Source: Ahrensia sp.
GTDB lineage: Bacteria > Pseudomonadota > Alphaproteobacteria > Rhizobiales > Rhizobiaceae
Reading direction: 5' to 3'
NCBI GenBank assembly: GCA_002706335.1
Contig: PAKZ01000009.1
Coordinates: 248,001 to 312,000 of the forward strand
Length of the DNA stretch: 64,000 nt
Part shown: one piece after another, positions 26,465 through 36,126 of the stretch
How positions within the stretch are numbered: position 1 is the stretch's first letter
Layout of the letters: each line of letters opens with the position of its first letter
The notes under the pieces: model-generated
The model's database searches: none
What the model was told of the DNA's origin: nothing
The model's input: only the letters and a program-made list of their open reading frames with translations
Made by a program: the position numbers and the translations under genes

Positions 26465-27172
26465 CTACAACTGGAACGGCTTTCCGATCTCCGGCACCAA
26501 TACGCTGTCGCCGTCACCCTCCATCGCCTCGATGAATGTATCTGCGGTCTGGTCGATGATCGGGAAGGTGCCGTAGTGGCACGGGATGACCTTCGAAAAG
26601 GAGAAGAAGCGCCGGCAGGCGATGGCCGCGACCGCGCCGCCCATGGTGAAGCGATCGCCGATAGGCACGACACCGATTTCCGGCTTGTGCAATTCGTTGA
26701 TCAGGGCCATGTCGCCGAAAATGTCGGTGTCGCCCATGTGATAAAAGGTCGGCTCGTCGGGGAAATGCAGTACGAGGCCTCCAGGATTGCCGAGATAGGC
26801 ATTGCCGCCTTTGCCGGTCTGGGTCGACGATGAATGGTCGGCGCGCACGAAGGTCGTCGTGAAACCGCCGCAGTCGACCGTGCCGCCGAAATTGCCGGGA
26901 TTGATCTTGCCGTCGTCGACGCCCTGGCCGACGAGATACATGCAGACCTCGAAATTGGCGACGAGCATCGCGCCGGATTTCTTCAGAATGTCGGCGGCGT
27001 CGCCGAGATGGTCGTCATGCCCGTGTGTAAGCAGCACATGGGTGACGCCGTCCGCGACATCCTCCCATCCGCCGTCCCATTTCGGATTACCGGAGAGGAA
27101 CGGATCGATCAGGATCTGCGCGTCGCCGGTCTCGATGCGAAAACCGGAATGGCCGTACCAGGTGACTTTCAT
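26465..27172 (-). CDS. UPF0173 metal-dependent hydrolase (beta-lactamase fold)
   Basis: A 235-residue metallo-beta-lactamase fold protein of the UPF0173 group. The metal site is [10 protein letters not shown], with further ligands in RADHSSST and [11 protein letters not shown] and HYGTFP near the end. Substrate is unknown; relatives include UlaG-like lactonases. The start at 27172 ([13 protein letters not shown]) has GAGGAGG six bases upstream, so a longer start at 27220 is rejected. It is divergent from ruvX. Confidence 0.93.
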   Translation of the reverse strand: MKVTWYGHSGFRIETGDAQILIDPFLSGNPKWDGGWEDVADGVTHVLLTHGHDDHLGDAADILKKSGAMLVANFEVCMYLVGQGVDDGKINPGNFGGTVDCGGFTTTFVRADHSSSTQTGKGGNAYLGNPGGLVLHFPDEPTFYHMGDTDIFGDMALINELHKPEIGVVPIGDRFTMGGAVAAIACRRFFSFSKVIPCHYGTFPIIDQTADTFIEAMEGDGDSVLVPEIGKPFQL

Positions 27173-27249
27173 GCGTGCCTCCTCGCAATGGATGTCGGTG
27201 CGTTGTAAGGACCCCAACATAGAGAATTGAAGAGCACAGAAAACCGGGC

Positions 27250-27720
27250 ATGGCAGAAATCGCTATCGAGGACATCACTTCCGCGCTGAAACCCGGTCAA
27301 ACGATCGCCGCCCTCGACCTCGGCACCAAGACGATCGGCGTGGCGATCAGCGATCGCGGTCTGTCGCTGGCGACGCCGCGGCCGGTGATCAAACGAACGA
27401 AGTTCACCGCCGACGCCACGGTTTTGCTGGGGCTGCTTGCAAAGGAAAATGCAGGCGCCATCGTGCTGGGAATGCCGCTCAACATGGACGGATCGGAAGG
27501 TCCCCGCGCGCAGGCGACGCGCGCCTTCGCGCGCAATCTGGCCCGCATGAGCGACCTGCCGCTGGCATTCTGGGACGAGCGCCTGTCGACGGTCGCGGCT
27601 GAGCGCTCGCTGATCGAACAGGACGTGTCGCGGGCAAAACGCGCCGACCGTGTCGATTCGGCAGCGGCCGCCTTTATCCTGCAGGGTGCGCTGGACAGGC
27701 TTTATTCGGCGGGAATCTGA
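27250..27720 (+). CDS. ruvX: Putative pre-16S rRNA nuclease / Holliday junction resolvase (YqgF)
   Basis: A 156-residue RNase H-fold protein of the YqgF/RuvX family, linked to 16S rRNA 5' maturation and to Holliday junction resolution in some bacteria. The acidic site is seen in [16 protein letters not shown], then the Glu-containing [14 protein letters not shown], and [15 protein letters not shown] at the end with the last Asp. Length is typical. The 3' end overlaps the convergent DUF6105 gene by 19 bases. Confidence 0.95.
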   Translation: MAEIAIEDITSALKPGQTIAALDLGTKTIGVAISDRGLSLATPRPVIKRTKFTADATVLLGLLAKENAGAIVLGMPLNMDGSEGPRAQATRAFARNLARMSDLPLAFWDERLSTVAAERSLIEQDVSRAKRADRVDSAAAAFILQGALDRLYSAGI

Positions 27721-28043
27721 ACCGCAGCGTCTTCGTCGGGCGTTTCGGCGATGTCCCCATCCGTCCGGCCGCGACGGCTGTCCCACCACGCGCGGATCTG
27801 CCTGCGCTTGCGAAATGCAATGATGCCGAAAATCAGAAACGTATCGAAGATGCAGGCCTTCAGGAACAGGACAGGGATCGTCGACGGCTCCAATCCGAGC
27901 AGCGAACCGTAAATTCTGAAAACGAGATCATGCAATTCGCGGCTGAAGATCAGCAGGCCGAAATTGACGTCGTAATAGGACAGGCCGAACCAGCCCCAGA
28001 ATAAGGTCAAGGGCGTCAGCCAGAGCCACAGGAGATATTTCAT
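27702..28043 (-). CDS. DUF6105 family membrane protein
   Basis: A 113-residue protein with two predicted transmembrane helices (about 3-24, [20 protein letters not shown], and 60-80) and a basic, then acidic, cytoplasmic tail. The N-terminal [20 protein letters not shown] region is the DUF6105 signature found in Rhizobiales. Function is unknown. It starts at the A of the TGATG that ends the upstream gene, so the two are translationally coupled. Confidence 0.8.
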   Translation of the reverse strand: MKYLLWLWLTPLTLFWGWFGLSYYDVNFGLLIFSRELHDLVFRIYGSLLGLEPSTIPVLFLKACIFDTFLIFGIIAFRKRRQIRAWWDSRRGRTDGDIAETPDEDAAVQIPAE

Positions 28044-28597
28044 CAGCGGGTCCCCCGGTCATTGGCCGGGGAGCCGAAAGCGGAAAGGCGCAGCGAAGCC
28101 ATGGACAAGGCAGCGTGCTGCTGGCCGGCTTCAATCTCCTCGACCTCGGACGGCGGTCCGGCCAACCCGAGTTCCCATGCCATCTCGACAGCCACGGCCG
28201 ACAGCAAGGAAAATAGCGTCGCCATCTGGATGGAAAAAAGCATGCCGACGACGTGCGGACTGTCAGCGACGGTAGCGAGGAGGATCAGGATGGAACAAGC
28301 CACCAGCACGAAGGAAAACGCGGCTCCGAGCGTCTTGATCCGCTCGCGCCTTTCCTCTTCGCCGGTCGCCAACGAAAACATCAGCGCCCAAAGCGAGGCT
28401 GTCAGGGTCAGGACGATCACAGCAGTGAGAATGCCGCGCGCGAGTTCGGCGGTCAGCGAGAATGCCGTCGAATCGACCAGCATCAACTGCATTTCGTAGA
28501 GGAGGCCCTGTTCGCCGATGCCCGTGCCGCGCACGAGCGCGCCTGCCAGGAACGATATCCAACCAAATAAAATAGAGCCTGTGAGAATCCGGCGCAT
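28043..28597 (-). CDS. Hypothetical four-helix membrane protein
   Basis: A 184-residue protein with about four predicted transmembrane helices: 5-25, 55-82 (GILTAVIVLTLTASLWALMF), 95-118 and 125-150. A charged loop (ATGEEERRERIKTL) lies between the second and third. I do not recognise the family. Its stop overlaps the start of the DUF6105 gene (TGATG). A TTAAGGTTAAC element lies upstream at about 28664-28674. Confidence 0.75.
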   Translation of the reverse strand: MRRILTGSILFGWISFLAGALVRGTGIGEQGLLYEMQLMLVDSTAFSLTAELARGILTAVIVLTLTASLWALMFSLATGEEERRERIKTLGAAFSFVLVACSILILLATVADSPHVVGMLFSIQMATLFSLLSAVAVEMAWELGLAGPPSEVEEIEAGQQHAALSMASLRLSAFGSPANDRGTR

Positions 28598-28750
28598 ATC
28601 GTCCCCGTTCGGTCTCGACGAACTATCGACCCCATGGCCGAGCGCCGCAACGTATACCCTTTGTTAAGGTTAACGTCTTTCCACAGGACCTTGCAGAGCA
28701 CCGCACAACTGGGGCAAGACTGTCCGGACGCCCTCGCGAACCCCCTCTCC

Positions 28751-29689
28751 ATGCTCGCCATTTTCGCCGCCATTCTCCCTATATTCCTGCTGCTCGTGCT
28801 CGGTCAGGCGCTGCGCCGGTTACCGCTGTTTCCGTTAGAATTCTGGCGTGGACTGGACGTGATGGGGTTTTACGTCCTCTATCCGGTGCTGCTTTTCGTG
28901 ACGATCGTACGCGCCGACTTCTCGGCGCTCAGCCTGGATGCGATCGTCGTCGCGCTCGGCGTGCCGGGAATTGCGATCGCAATCCTGACACTTGCCCTTT
29001 GGCCGCTCCTGCGGGCGCGGATCGCGCTCAGCCGTCCCGGATTTTCCTCGGTGTTTCAGACGGCCGTGCGGTGGAACGGGTTTCTCGCGTTCGCGGTCGC
29101 GGAAAAACTGTTCCCGCCCGAGGGTGCCGCGATGGTCGCGCTGGTGATGGCCATCGTCATCATTCCGATCAATGTCGAATCGGTTGCGGTTGTCGCCTGG
29201 TTTTCGGGCCGCAATCCCAACATCGGCGGCGTGCTGCGCAAGATCGCGGTCAATCCGCTGATCCTCGCGACCGCCGCTGCGATCGTCGTGCGCTCCCTGC
29301 CCTTCGGAATACCCGTCCCGCTCATGGACATGCTTAACCTGGTCGCTCGCGCGGCGCTCGGCATGGGTCTCATGGCGATTGGTGCCGGATTGCGGCCACA
29401 AGACGCGCTCAGGCCGAAACTGGTGGTTTGGGTCGCCACCGTGCTCAAGCTTGTAATCTATCCGGCGATGGTGCTCGGCCTTGCCCTGGTGCTCGGCCTG
29501 ACCGGCCCGCAAGTCTCCTATCTGGCGCTCTGCGCCGCAGTGCCTACAGCGATGAACGGCTATGTCCTGGCACGGCAGATGGGCGGCGACGCGGAACTCT
29601 ATGCCGCAATCGCCACGGTGCAGACAGCGGTCGCCTTCGTGACCATTCCGCTGGTGCTCGCTGTCGCCGGTCAGTTATCTGCAGGATAG
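28751..29689 (+). CDS. AEC family transporter
   Basis: A 312-residue protein of the auxin efflux carrier (AEC) superfamily with about ten hydrophobic segments. The two inverted five-helix repeats are visible, for example MLAIFAAILPIFLLLVLG at the start and the matching ALGMGLMAIGAGLRPQDAL in the second half. Substrates of bacterial members include malonate, malate and lysine; none can be assigned. The ATG at 28751 gives a normal N-terminus, although the ribosome site is weak; the reading from 28634 adds a non-membrane stretch and is unlikely. The 3' end overlaps the next, convergent gene by 19 bases. Confidence 0.87.
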   Translation: MLAIFAAILPIFLLLVLGQALRRLPLFPLEFWRGLDVMGFYVLYPVLLFVTIVRADFSALSLDAIVVALGVPGIAIAILTLALWPLLRARIALSRPGFSSVFQTAVRWNGFLAFAVAEKLFPPEGAAMVALVMAIVIIPINVESVAVVAWFSGRNPNIGGVLRKIAVNPLILATAAAIVVRSLPFGIPVPLMDMLNLVARAALGMGLMAIGAGLRPQDALRPKLVVWVATVLKLVIYPAMVLGLALVLGLTGPQVSYLALCAAVPTAMNGYVLARQMGGDAELYAAIATVQTAVAFVTIPLVLAVAGQLSAG

Positions 29690-31302
29690 AGCGCATCGAG
29701 CAGATGCGCCGCGTCGAAGCGACTGTCGATCATGCCGTAACTCGACCGCCATGCGCCAGCCAGGCGGGTTTCGACGAAAGCGTCCGCGAGCTTGCCCGCT
29801 CCGAGCCGGTAGAGTTCGGCGGCGGCGGCGGCCAACGCCAGTTGTTCGGCGACAATACGCGCGGAGCCCTCATCGGTGCGCGCCAGGTCGAAGGCGGCGC
29901 TCAATACGTCGAGCGTGCCGGGACCCCGACGGCCGAGATGACGACCGATATTATCGAGAATCATGTCGTAGGATTCGGGCGAACGGTGCAGAACCCGCAA
30001 CAGGTCGAGGGCCATGACATTGCCCGAGCCTTCCCAGATCGAGTTGACCGGCGCCTCGCGATAATGGCGTGCGATCGGGAAATCCTCTGTATAGCCATTG
30101 CCGCCAAGGCACTCCATCGCCTCGCCGATCATCGGTGGCGCGACCTTGCAGACCCAGTATTTGACCACCGGCGTCATGGCGCGGGTATAAGCCGCCTCGA
30201 ACTCGTCCGATCCGGCATGATCGAAAGCATAGGCGAGCCGCATCGCCAGCGCAGTGGCGGCGGCCGCGTCTATTGCCATGTCGGCGAGGACACGCACCAT
30301 CAACGGCTTGTCCACAAGCACGCCGCCGGCGACATGGCGATGGCGGGCGTGGTGGACGGCTTCAGCAAGTGACGCGCGCATAAGGCCAGCTGAAGCAACC
30401 GCGCAATCGAGCCGGGTCAGCGTCACCATTTCCAGAATGGTGCGCACGCCATCGCCCTCTTCCCCGAGCAGATGGCCAGTCGCAGCGTGGAATTCAGCTT
30501 CCGAGGACGCGTTGGACCGGTTGCCGAGCTTGTCCTTCAGCCGCATGAACTCGATGCCGTTCGCCTGGCCGTCGGCGCGCAGGCGCGGCACCAGGAAGCA
30601 GCTGAGCCCGCGCGGAGCTTGGGCGAGTACGAGAAAAGCGTCGCTGGCCGGCGCCGACATGAACCATTTGTGGCCGGTCAGGCGGTAGATATCCCTGCCC
30701 TCATGCACCGCTTCCGTGGTGTTCGCGCGGACATCGGTGCCGCCCTGTTTCTCTGTCATGCCCATGCCGATGGTCAGGCCGGCTTTTTCCATCGGGGCCT
30801 TGCTGGCCGAATCATATTTTCGCGAGGCGATGCGCGGCGCCCATTGGCGAGCGAGATCCGGCGAGGATGTGATGGCGGCGAGCGAAGAGCTCGTCATGGT
30901 CATCGGGCAGAGATGGCCGCTCTCAAGGCCCGCGAGCATATAGAACCCGATCGCGCGGTGGAGATGGCTGGGCGCCGCGCCCCTGTCCTTGGGCTCCCAG
31001 ATGGACGCAGTCATTCCCCAACCGGTCGAACGGCGCATCAGCGCGTGATAGGCCGGATGGAATTCGACCCGGTCGAGACGGTGGCCGTAGCGGTCATGCG
31101 TTTTCAGCTTCGGCGTCTCGCTATTGGCGAGTCGGGCGAGATCCTGCGCTTCCGCCGAACGGACATAGGCCCCGATCTGCTGCCATTCGCGCAATTGCGC
31201 CTCAGGCGTTCCGCTCGCCAGTTGCAGGAGCAGCGGATCGTCGCGGAACGCGTTGCCGGCAAGCGGCGGAACCTGATTGATGACGGTATGCGTGGCAGTC
31301 AC
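29671..31302 (-). CDS. Acyl-CoA dehydrogenase, AidB/isovaleryl-type
   Basis: A 543-residue flavoprotein of the acyl-CoA dehydrogenase family, in the AidB-like group. Motifs include GMGMTEKQGGTDVRANTT (FAD region), GHKWFMSAPASDAFL, RLKDKLGNRSNASSE, and ECLGGNGYTEDFPIARHYREA with the C-terminal catalytic region. E. coli AidB binds DNA and is induced by alkylation. Whether this one is DNA-binding or metabolic cannot be told. It runs toward the AEC transporter. Confidence 0.92.
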   Translation of the reverse strand: MTATHTVINQVPPLAGNAFRDDPLLLQLASGTPEAQLREWQQIGAYVRSAEAQDLARLANSETPKLKTHDRYGHRLDRVEFHPAYHALMRRSTGWGMTASIWEPKDRGAAPSHLHRAIGFYMLAGLESGHLCPMTMTSSSLAAITSSPDLARQWAPRIASRKYDSASKAPMEKAGLTIGMGMTEKQGGTDVRANTTEAVHEGRDIYRLTGHKWFMSAPASDAFLVLAQAPRGLSCFLVPRLRADGQANGIEFMRLKDKLGNRSNASSEAEFHAATGHLLGEEGDGVRTILEMVTLTRLDCAVASAGLMRASLAEAVHHARHRHVAGGVLVDKPLMVRVLADMAIDAAAATALAMRLAYAFDHAGSDEFEAAYTRAMTPVVKYWVCKVAPPMIGEAMECLGGNGYTEDFPIARHYREAPVNSIWEGSGNVMALDLLRVLHRSPESYDMILDNIGRHLGRRGPGTLDVLSAAFDLARTDEGSARIVAEQLALAAAAAELYRLGAGKLADAFVETRLAGAWRSSYGMIDSRFDAAHLLDALYPADN

Positions 31303-31615
31303 GAGAAAAGCCCCTGTTTCAGTCCGCTCCAGGGTCCATGCCCCGCGTTTGATCGTAGCAGGAACGGACCGCCGATTTGAAGCGACATGACGCCCCGCTT
31401 TACCGATCTGAAAGCAGACCGCAACCTAGACCGGGAGCTCGGACGTTGGAAGACGAAAGCGGTTGGCGCCAGGATTGGATTACTTGAGGCTGATACGGAG
31501 CCGAACCAGTCAGCGCGATTATCCGACCCGAAGCCGCTCGACATTGTGGACGATGTGGCTGTCGCCGCGATGCTTGCTTGCGGGCTGCGCCGAATGCTCC
31601 TAGAGGATGGGCGAA
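31303..31615. other. Intergenic region between acyl-CoA dehydrogenase and pyrB
   Basis: These 313 bases separate two divergently read genes and should hold both promoters. No gene is supported; a 109-residue frame from 31387 runs into pyrB in another frame and has no plausible ribosome site. Confidence 0.5.
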
Positions 31616-32578
31616 ATGAGCGACGAACCCGCCTTCCCCGTCTTCCCGCATCGCCATCTCCTCGGCATGGCGGGCCTTTCCTATCCCGATATCCAGACCC
31701 TTCTCGACCGCGCTGACGCCGATGTCGACGTGTCGCGGCAGCGTGAAAAGAAGAAGTCGGTCCTGCGCGGCCGCACGCAGATCAACCTTTTCTTCGAGGC
31801 GTCGACGCGCACCCAGTCCTCCTTCGAACTGGCCGGAAAACGGCTTGGCGCCGACGTGATGAACATGTCCGTCGCCTCCTCCTCGGTGAAGAAGGGCGAA
31901 ACGCTGATCGACACGGCGATGACCTTGAACGCCATGCGCCCGGATATCCTGATCATCCGCCATGCGGCGGCCGGCGCGGCGGCGCTCCTGGCGCGCAAGG
32001 TCGGCTGTTCGGTGATCAATGCAGGCGACGGCGCGCATGAACATCCGACGCAGGCTCTGCTCGACGCCTTGACCATCCGCCGCGCCAAGGGCCGGCTCGA
32101 CGGGCTCACCGTGGCGATCTGCGGCGACGTCCTGCATTCGCGCGTCGCGCGTTCCAACATCATCCTGTTGAACACGATGGGCGCCCGGGTCCGTGTCGTC
32201 GGACCGTCGACCCTGATGCCGGCATCTATCGAGCAGATGGGCGTCGAAGCCTTCACCACGATGAAGGAAGGCCTGAAGGACGCCGACGTCGTGATGATGC
32301 TCCGGTTGCAGCGCGAGCGCATGGCACAGGCCCTCGTGCCATCGGTACGCGAGTATTTTCGTCATTACGGGCTCGACGCGGCGAAGCTGGCGCTGGCGAA
32401 GCCTGACGCGCTGGTCATGCACCCCGGCCCGATGAATCGCGGTGTGGAGATCGCATCGGAGATCGCCGACGGCCCGCAAAGCGTGATCGAGGAACAGGTC
32501 GAAATGGGCGTAGCAGTGCGCATGGCCGTGATCGAGGCGCTGCTGGACGCGCGTAAGAACGAGAACGAGGCCGCCTGA
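31616..32578 (+). CDS. pyrB: Aspartate carbamoyltransferase catalytic chain
   Basis: A 320-residue enzyme that makes carbamoyl-aspartate, the first committed step of pyrimidine synthesis. The carbamoyl phosphate site is [13 protein letters not shown]; other family motifs are [29 protein letters not shown] and [13 protein letters not shown] take ATG 31616 because AGAGGA lies eight or nine bases before it; the ATG at 31607 is inside that site. The stop overlaps the following pyrX start as TGATG, and the two products probably form one complex. Confidence 0.95.
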   Translation: MSDEPAFPVFPHRHLLGMAGLSYPDIQTLLDRADADVDVSRQREKKKSVLRGRTQINLFFEASTRTQSSFELAGKRLGADVMNMSVASSSVKKGETLIDTAMTLNAMRPDILIIRHAAAGAAALLARKVGCSVINAGDGAHEHPTQALLDALTIRRAKGRLDGLTVAICGDVLHSRVARSNIILLNTMGARVRVVGPSTLMPASIEQMGVEAFTTMKEGLKDADVVMMLRLQRERMAQALVPSVREYFRHYGLDAAKLALAKPDALVMHPGPMNRGVEIASEIADGPQSVIEEQVEMGVAVRMAVIEALLDARKNENEAA

Positions 32579-33879
32579 TGTTGAGCCCCTATTCAGGCAC
32601 TGCCCTTTACCGCAACGCTCGCATCGTCGACCCGTCGCGCGGCATAGACGAGATCGGCACGGTGTTCATTGCCGACGGTAAGATCGTCGCGGCGGGCGCC
32701 AGTGCATTGAACCAGGGCGCGCCGGAAGGCGCATCCGTACATGACTGCACCGGCAAGACCATCGTGCCCGGTCTTGTCGACATGCGCGTCTTCATCGGCG
32801 AGCCGGGCGGCGAGCACCGCGAGACCATCGCTTCGGCGAGCGCGGCGGCCGCTGCCGGCGGCGTCACCTCGCTGGTCATGATGCCCGACACCGCCCCCGT
32901 CATCGACGACGTGGCGCTGGTGGAATTCGTGCTGCGCACGGCTCGCGAGACCGCGAAGACCCGCATCTTCCCGGCCGCGGCCATTACCAAGGGGCTGAAG
33001 GGCCACGAGATGACCGAGATCGGCATCCTGCTCGATGCCGGCGCGGTGTTGTTCACCGATGGACGCGAGACGATCGCGAATGCCGCGGTGATGCGCAACG
33101 CCATGCGCTACGCGAAGGATTTCGGCGCAACGATCGCGCATGAAACGCAGGACGCCGACCTGTCGGCGGGCGGCGTGATGAACGAGGGCCTGTTTGCGAG
33201 CTGGCTTGGTTTCTCGGGCATACCCCGCGAGGCCGAACTGCTGCCGCTCGAACGCGACCTCCGCCTCGCCGCCCTGACGGGCGCCAACTACCACGCGGCG
33301 AAAATCTCGACGGCGATGTCGGCCCAGGTGATCCGCGCCGCGAAGGACAACGGACTGTCCGTCTCGGCCGGCGTGTCGATCAACCACCTTTCTCTGAACG
33401 AGAACGATATCGGCGAATACCGCACCTTCTTCAAGCTGTCGCCGCCGCTGCGCCATGAAGACGACCGGCTGGCCATGGTCGGGGCACTGAAGGACGGCAC
33501 GATCGACGTGATCGTCTCCTCGCACGACCCGCAGGACGTCGACACGAAGCGATTGCCCTTCTCAGAATCCGCCGATGGCGCGGTCGGGCTCGAAACGCTG
33601 CTCTCCGCCGGCCTGCGGCTCGTCCACAATGGCGATCTGTCCCTGTCGCGGCTGATCGAAGCTATGTCGACCACTCCAGCGAAACTGCTCGGCATCGAGG
33701 CAGGCACGCTGGCGCCTGGGGCACCAGCGGACTTTGCCGTGATCGATCTCGAATTCCCGTGGGTGCTCGACGCCGAGACGCTGCATTCGAAATCGAAGAA
33801 CACCGCCTTTGACGAGGCGCGGTTCAGCGGACGGGTCATGCAAACGGTGGTTGCGGGCAACCCGGTTTACGGCGCATAA
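32578..33879 (+). CDS. pyrX: Dihydroorotase-like subunit without the metal site (PyrX/PyrC')
   Basis: A 433-residue dihydroorotase homologue that lacks the catalytic residues. Where active enzymes have DxHxH before REPG, this has DMRVFIGEPG; the loop that carries HxxHxS reads YHAAKISTA; the PHHL segment reads SAGVSINHLSL; and the DHAPH loop is SSHDPQ. In Pseudomonas, PyrC' of this kind does not catalyse but is required to assemble PyrB dodecamers. The overlap with pyrB (TGATG) supports that role. A separate active dihydroorotase must be elsewhere. It is often annotated simply as pyrC. Confidence 0.9.
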   Translation: MLSPYSGTALYRNARIVDPSRGIDEIGTVFIADGKIVAAGASALNQGAPEGASVHDCTGKTIVPGLVDMRVFIGEPGGEHRETIASASAAAAAGGVTSLVMMPDTAPVIDDVALVEFVLRTARETAKTRIFPAAAITKGLKGHEMTEIGILLDAGAVLFTDGRETIANAAVMRNAMRYAKDFGATIAHETQDADLSAGGVMNEGLFASWLGFSGIPREAELLPLERDLRLAALTGANYHAAKISTAMSAQVIRAAKDNGLSVSAGVSINHLSLNENDIGEYRTFFKLSPPLRHEDDRLAMVGALKDGTIDVIVSSHDPQDVDTKRLPFSESADGAVGLETLLSAGLRLVHNGDLSLSRLIEAMSTTPAKLLGIEAGTLAPGAPADFAVIDLEFPWVLDAETLHSKSKNTAFDEARFSGRVMQTVVAGNPVYGA

Positions 33880-33915
33880 CGGCAGCGCGAACACTCAAGC
33901 CGGGGGGAGCCTGAC

Positions 33916-34524
33916 ATGGATTTTGCAGACACATCTCCGGTCGCGCTCATTCTGTCGCTCCTCATCGGCTATCTTTCGGGATCGGTGCCCTACGGGCTGC
34001 TGCTGACGCAGATGGCCGGGCTTGGCGACGTACGCAAGATCGGCTCCGGCAATATCGGCGCGACCAACGTGCTTCGCACCGGCAACAAGAAGCTCGCTGC
34101 GCTGACAGTGCTCCTCGACGGACTGAAAGGCACCGTGCCGGTCGCGTTGGCCAATCACTTCCTCGGACTGGACGCGGCGATCCTCGCGGGTCTCGGCGCA
34201 TTCCTCGGCCATCTCTATCCTGTCTGGCTGCGCTTCAAGGGCGGCAAGGGCATCGCGACCTTCGCCGGCATCTCTCTCGGCTATTCCTGGCACGTGCTGC
34301 TGCCCTTCGCGGTCGTCTGGATCGCCATGGCAGTCATCTTCCGATACTCGTCGCTCGCCGCACTCGTTGCCAGCGTGGCGACGACTGTCGCGATCTTCTT
34401 TGTCGGCCTGCCCAAGCTCGGCATTCTCTATATTGTCCTGACAATCCTCGTCTTCTGGAAACACCGCCAGAACATTTCGCGCCTGCTCGCCGGCACGGAA
34501 AGCAAGATCGGGTCGAAGGGCTGA
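33916..34524 (+). CDS. plsY: Glycerol-3-phosphate acyltransferase PlsY
   Basis: A 202-residue inner-membrane enzyme with about five to seven membrane segments that acylates glycerol-3-phosphate from acyl-phosphate, the first step of phospholipid synthesis. The three conserved loops are present: [30 protein letters not shown] and the glycine-rich [13 protein letters not shown]. It sits five bases before dprA and 37 after pyrX, consistent with one transcription unit. Confidence 0.95.
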   Translation: MDFADTSPVALILSLLIGYLSGSVPYGLLLTQMAGLGDVRKIGSGNIGATNVLRTGNKKLAALTVLLDGLKGTVPVALANHFLGLDAAILAGLGAFLGHLYPVWLRFKGGKGIATFAGISLGYSWHVLLPFAVVWIAMAVIFRYSSLAALVASVATTVAIFFVGLPKLGILYIVLTILVFWKHRQNISRLLAGTESKIGSKG

Positions 34525-34528
34525 CAAG

Positions 34529-35689
34529 ATGACCGTTGCGGACAAACAGGCCAAAAAGCCGGTCCGCTTTGTGCTATCCGACAAGCAGCGCCTTGCCTGG
34601 CTCCGCCTTTATCGTTCCGACAGTGTCGGCCCGGCCACGTTCCGCGACCTGATTGCTCATTGCGGTTCGGCTGAACTGGCACTGGAGATGCTGCCGGAGC
34701 TCTCGGCCCGTGGCGGCAATCTGAAATCCGTCCGCATCGCCGATCCGGACGACGCCGAGCGTGAGCTGGAAGCGATCGCGGGACACGGCGCGCGCCTCGT
34801 CGGCCTTGGCGAACCGGACTACCCGCCAATGCTGCGCCTGACCGAGCAGGCCCCGCCCTTGGTCACAATCAAGGGCGACCCACAGGTCTTCGCGCGCAAC
34901 GCTGCCGCCATTGTCGGCGCGCGAAACGCCTCGATGAGCGGCATTCGGTTGACGCACCAGCTGGCGCGCGGTCTCGGCGAAGCGGGCTATGTCGTCGCTT
35001 CCGGTCTTGCGCGAGGCATCGACCGCGCGGCGCATGAAGCGGCGCTAGACAGCGGCACCGTCGCGGTTCTGGCGGGCGGCATCAATCGGATCTATCCACC
35101 GGAGAACGCCGAATTGCTGGCCGCGATCGAGAATGGCGTCGGCGCGTCGATCACCGAAATGCCGTTCGGCTGGGAACCGCGCGCCCGCGACTTCCCGCGG
35201 CGCAACCGGATCATCGCTGCGCTGTCGTTCGGCCTCATCGTGGTGGAAGCGGCAATGCGCTCCGGTTCGCTGATATCGGCCCGCCTCGCCAACGAACTCG
35301 GACGCCTGGTCTTCGCCGTGCCGGGATCGCCACTCGATCCGCGCTCGGAAGGCGCCAACAGCCTGCTGAAGAACGGAGCCATCGTCACGACCTCCGCCGA
35401 CGATGTCATATCGGCGCTGGCGCCGCTCGACCAGCGAGCGAGCCCGGGCCCGAAGGCGCAGATGCCTCTGTTCGAGCCGGAGGAGCCGCTGTCGCTGCCG
35501 CCCGACGAGGACCAGCGCGCCCAAATCGTCTCGCTGCTCGGCCCCTCGCCAGTCGATCTGGATAACATTATCGCCCATACCGGAATCCCGCCGGCAAAGG
35601 TCTTCCTGTCAATTCTGGAACTCGATCTCGCCGGCCGGATCGAACGTCACTCAGGCAACCGCGTCTCGCTTCTTCCCGCGATCGCCTGA
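34529..35689 (+). CDS. dprA: DNA processing protein DprA
   Basis: A 386-residue protein that protects incoming single-stranded DNA and loads RecA during transformation; it is found in non-competent bacteria as well. The SAM-like N-terminal part (about 20-80) is followed by the Rossmann domain with AAIVGARNASMSGIRL, VVASGLARGIDRAAHEAAL and FPRRNRIIAALSFGLIVVEA, and a C-terminal winged-helix part (about 330-380). The end overlaps a small convergent gene by 39 bases. Confidence 0.95.
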   Translation: MTVADKQAKKPVRFVLSDKQRLAWLRLYRSDSVGPATFRDLIAHCGSAELALEMLPELSARGGNLKSVRIADPDDAERELEAIAGHGARLVGLGEPDYPPMLRLTEQAPPLVTIKGDPQVFARNAAAIVGARNASMSGIRLTHQLARGLGEAGYVVASGLARGIDRAAHEAALDSGTVAVLAGGINRIYPPENAELLAAIENGVGASITEMPFGWEPRARDFPRRNRIIAALSFGLIVVEAAMRSGSLISARLANELGRLVFAVPGSPLDPRSEGANSLLKNGAIVTTSADDVISALAPLDQRASPGPKAQMPLFEPEEPLSLPPDEDQRAQIVSLLGPSPVDLDNIIAHTGIPPAKVFLSILELDLAGRIERHSGNRVSLLPAIA

Positions 35690-35893
35690 GGTCTGTTCAT
35701 TGTCCTGTATATGCCGCGCCTCAAGGCAAGCCATCTCGATGAAATAGCTCAACACCGGAAAGCGGTTCGCATCCGTCATCCTCAGGAGTTCGATGAGCAT
35801 CGCCGAGACATATTCGATGCGATCTCTATCTTCCGGACGGATATCGGCCACCCATTTCCCCCTTGACGTCCCGATGAGAATGGCGGCCGGCAA
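35651..35893 (-). CDS. Conserved small protein downstream of dprA
   Basis: An 80-residue protein convergent with dprA. Its composition is natural (GKWVADIRPEDRDRIEYVSA, then LIELLRMTDANRFPVLSYFIEMA), predicted mainly helical, and I recall similar hypotheticals of this length in Rhizobiales with the VADL-type start and the LSYLIEMA stretch. No function can be given. Its upstream side faces the topA leader, so the two have a divergent promoter region at 35894-36126. Confidence 0.6.
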   Translation of the reverse strand: MPAAILIGTSRGKWVADIRPEDRDRIEYVSAMLIELLRMTDANRFPVLSYFIEMACLEARHIQDNEQTSGDRGKKRDAVA

Positions 35894-36126
35894 TGCCCGC
35901 CGCGGCGAATTCCGCGGAAGATTCAGATCGCGGAATATTCTTCGGGCGAGCTTAGCATTGCTATTTCAGATTGCAATATTTCACAAAGCAATCCTTACGT
36001 GCATTCGACGCATGCGGCTTCAATTCGCGTGCTGCCCCCTTGACCAAATCGCACGTTACAGCCATTTGCGGGGGCACCGCCGGTCGACCGGCGCCTGATT
36101 TTTTCTCTTTTTGCCTGCCGAATATT

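Noticed and set aside
28664-28674. TTAAGGTTAAC as a second CtrA site
   Set aside because: The two TTAA halves are two bases apart, not seven, so it does not fit the consensus.
31387-31716. 109-codon open frame overlapping the start of pyrB
   Set aside because: It runs into pyrB in another frame, has no ribosome site and its second half is Arg/Pro/Ser-rich.
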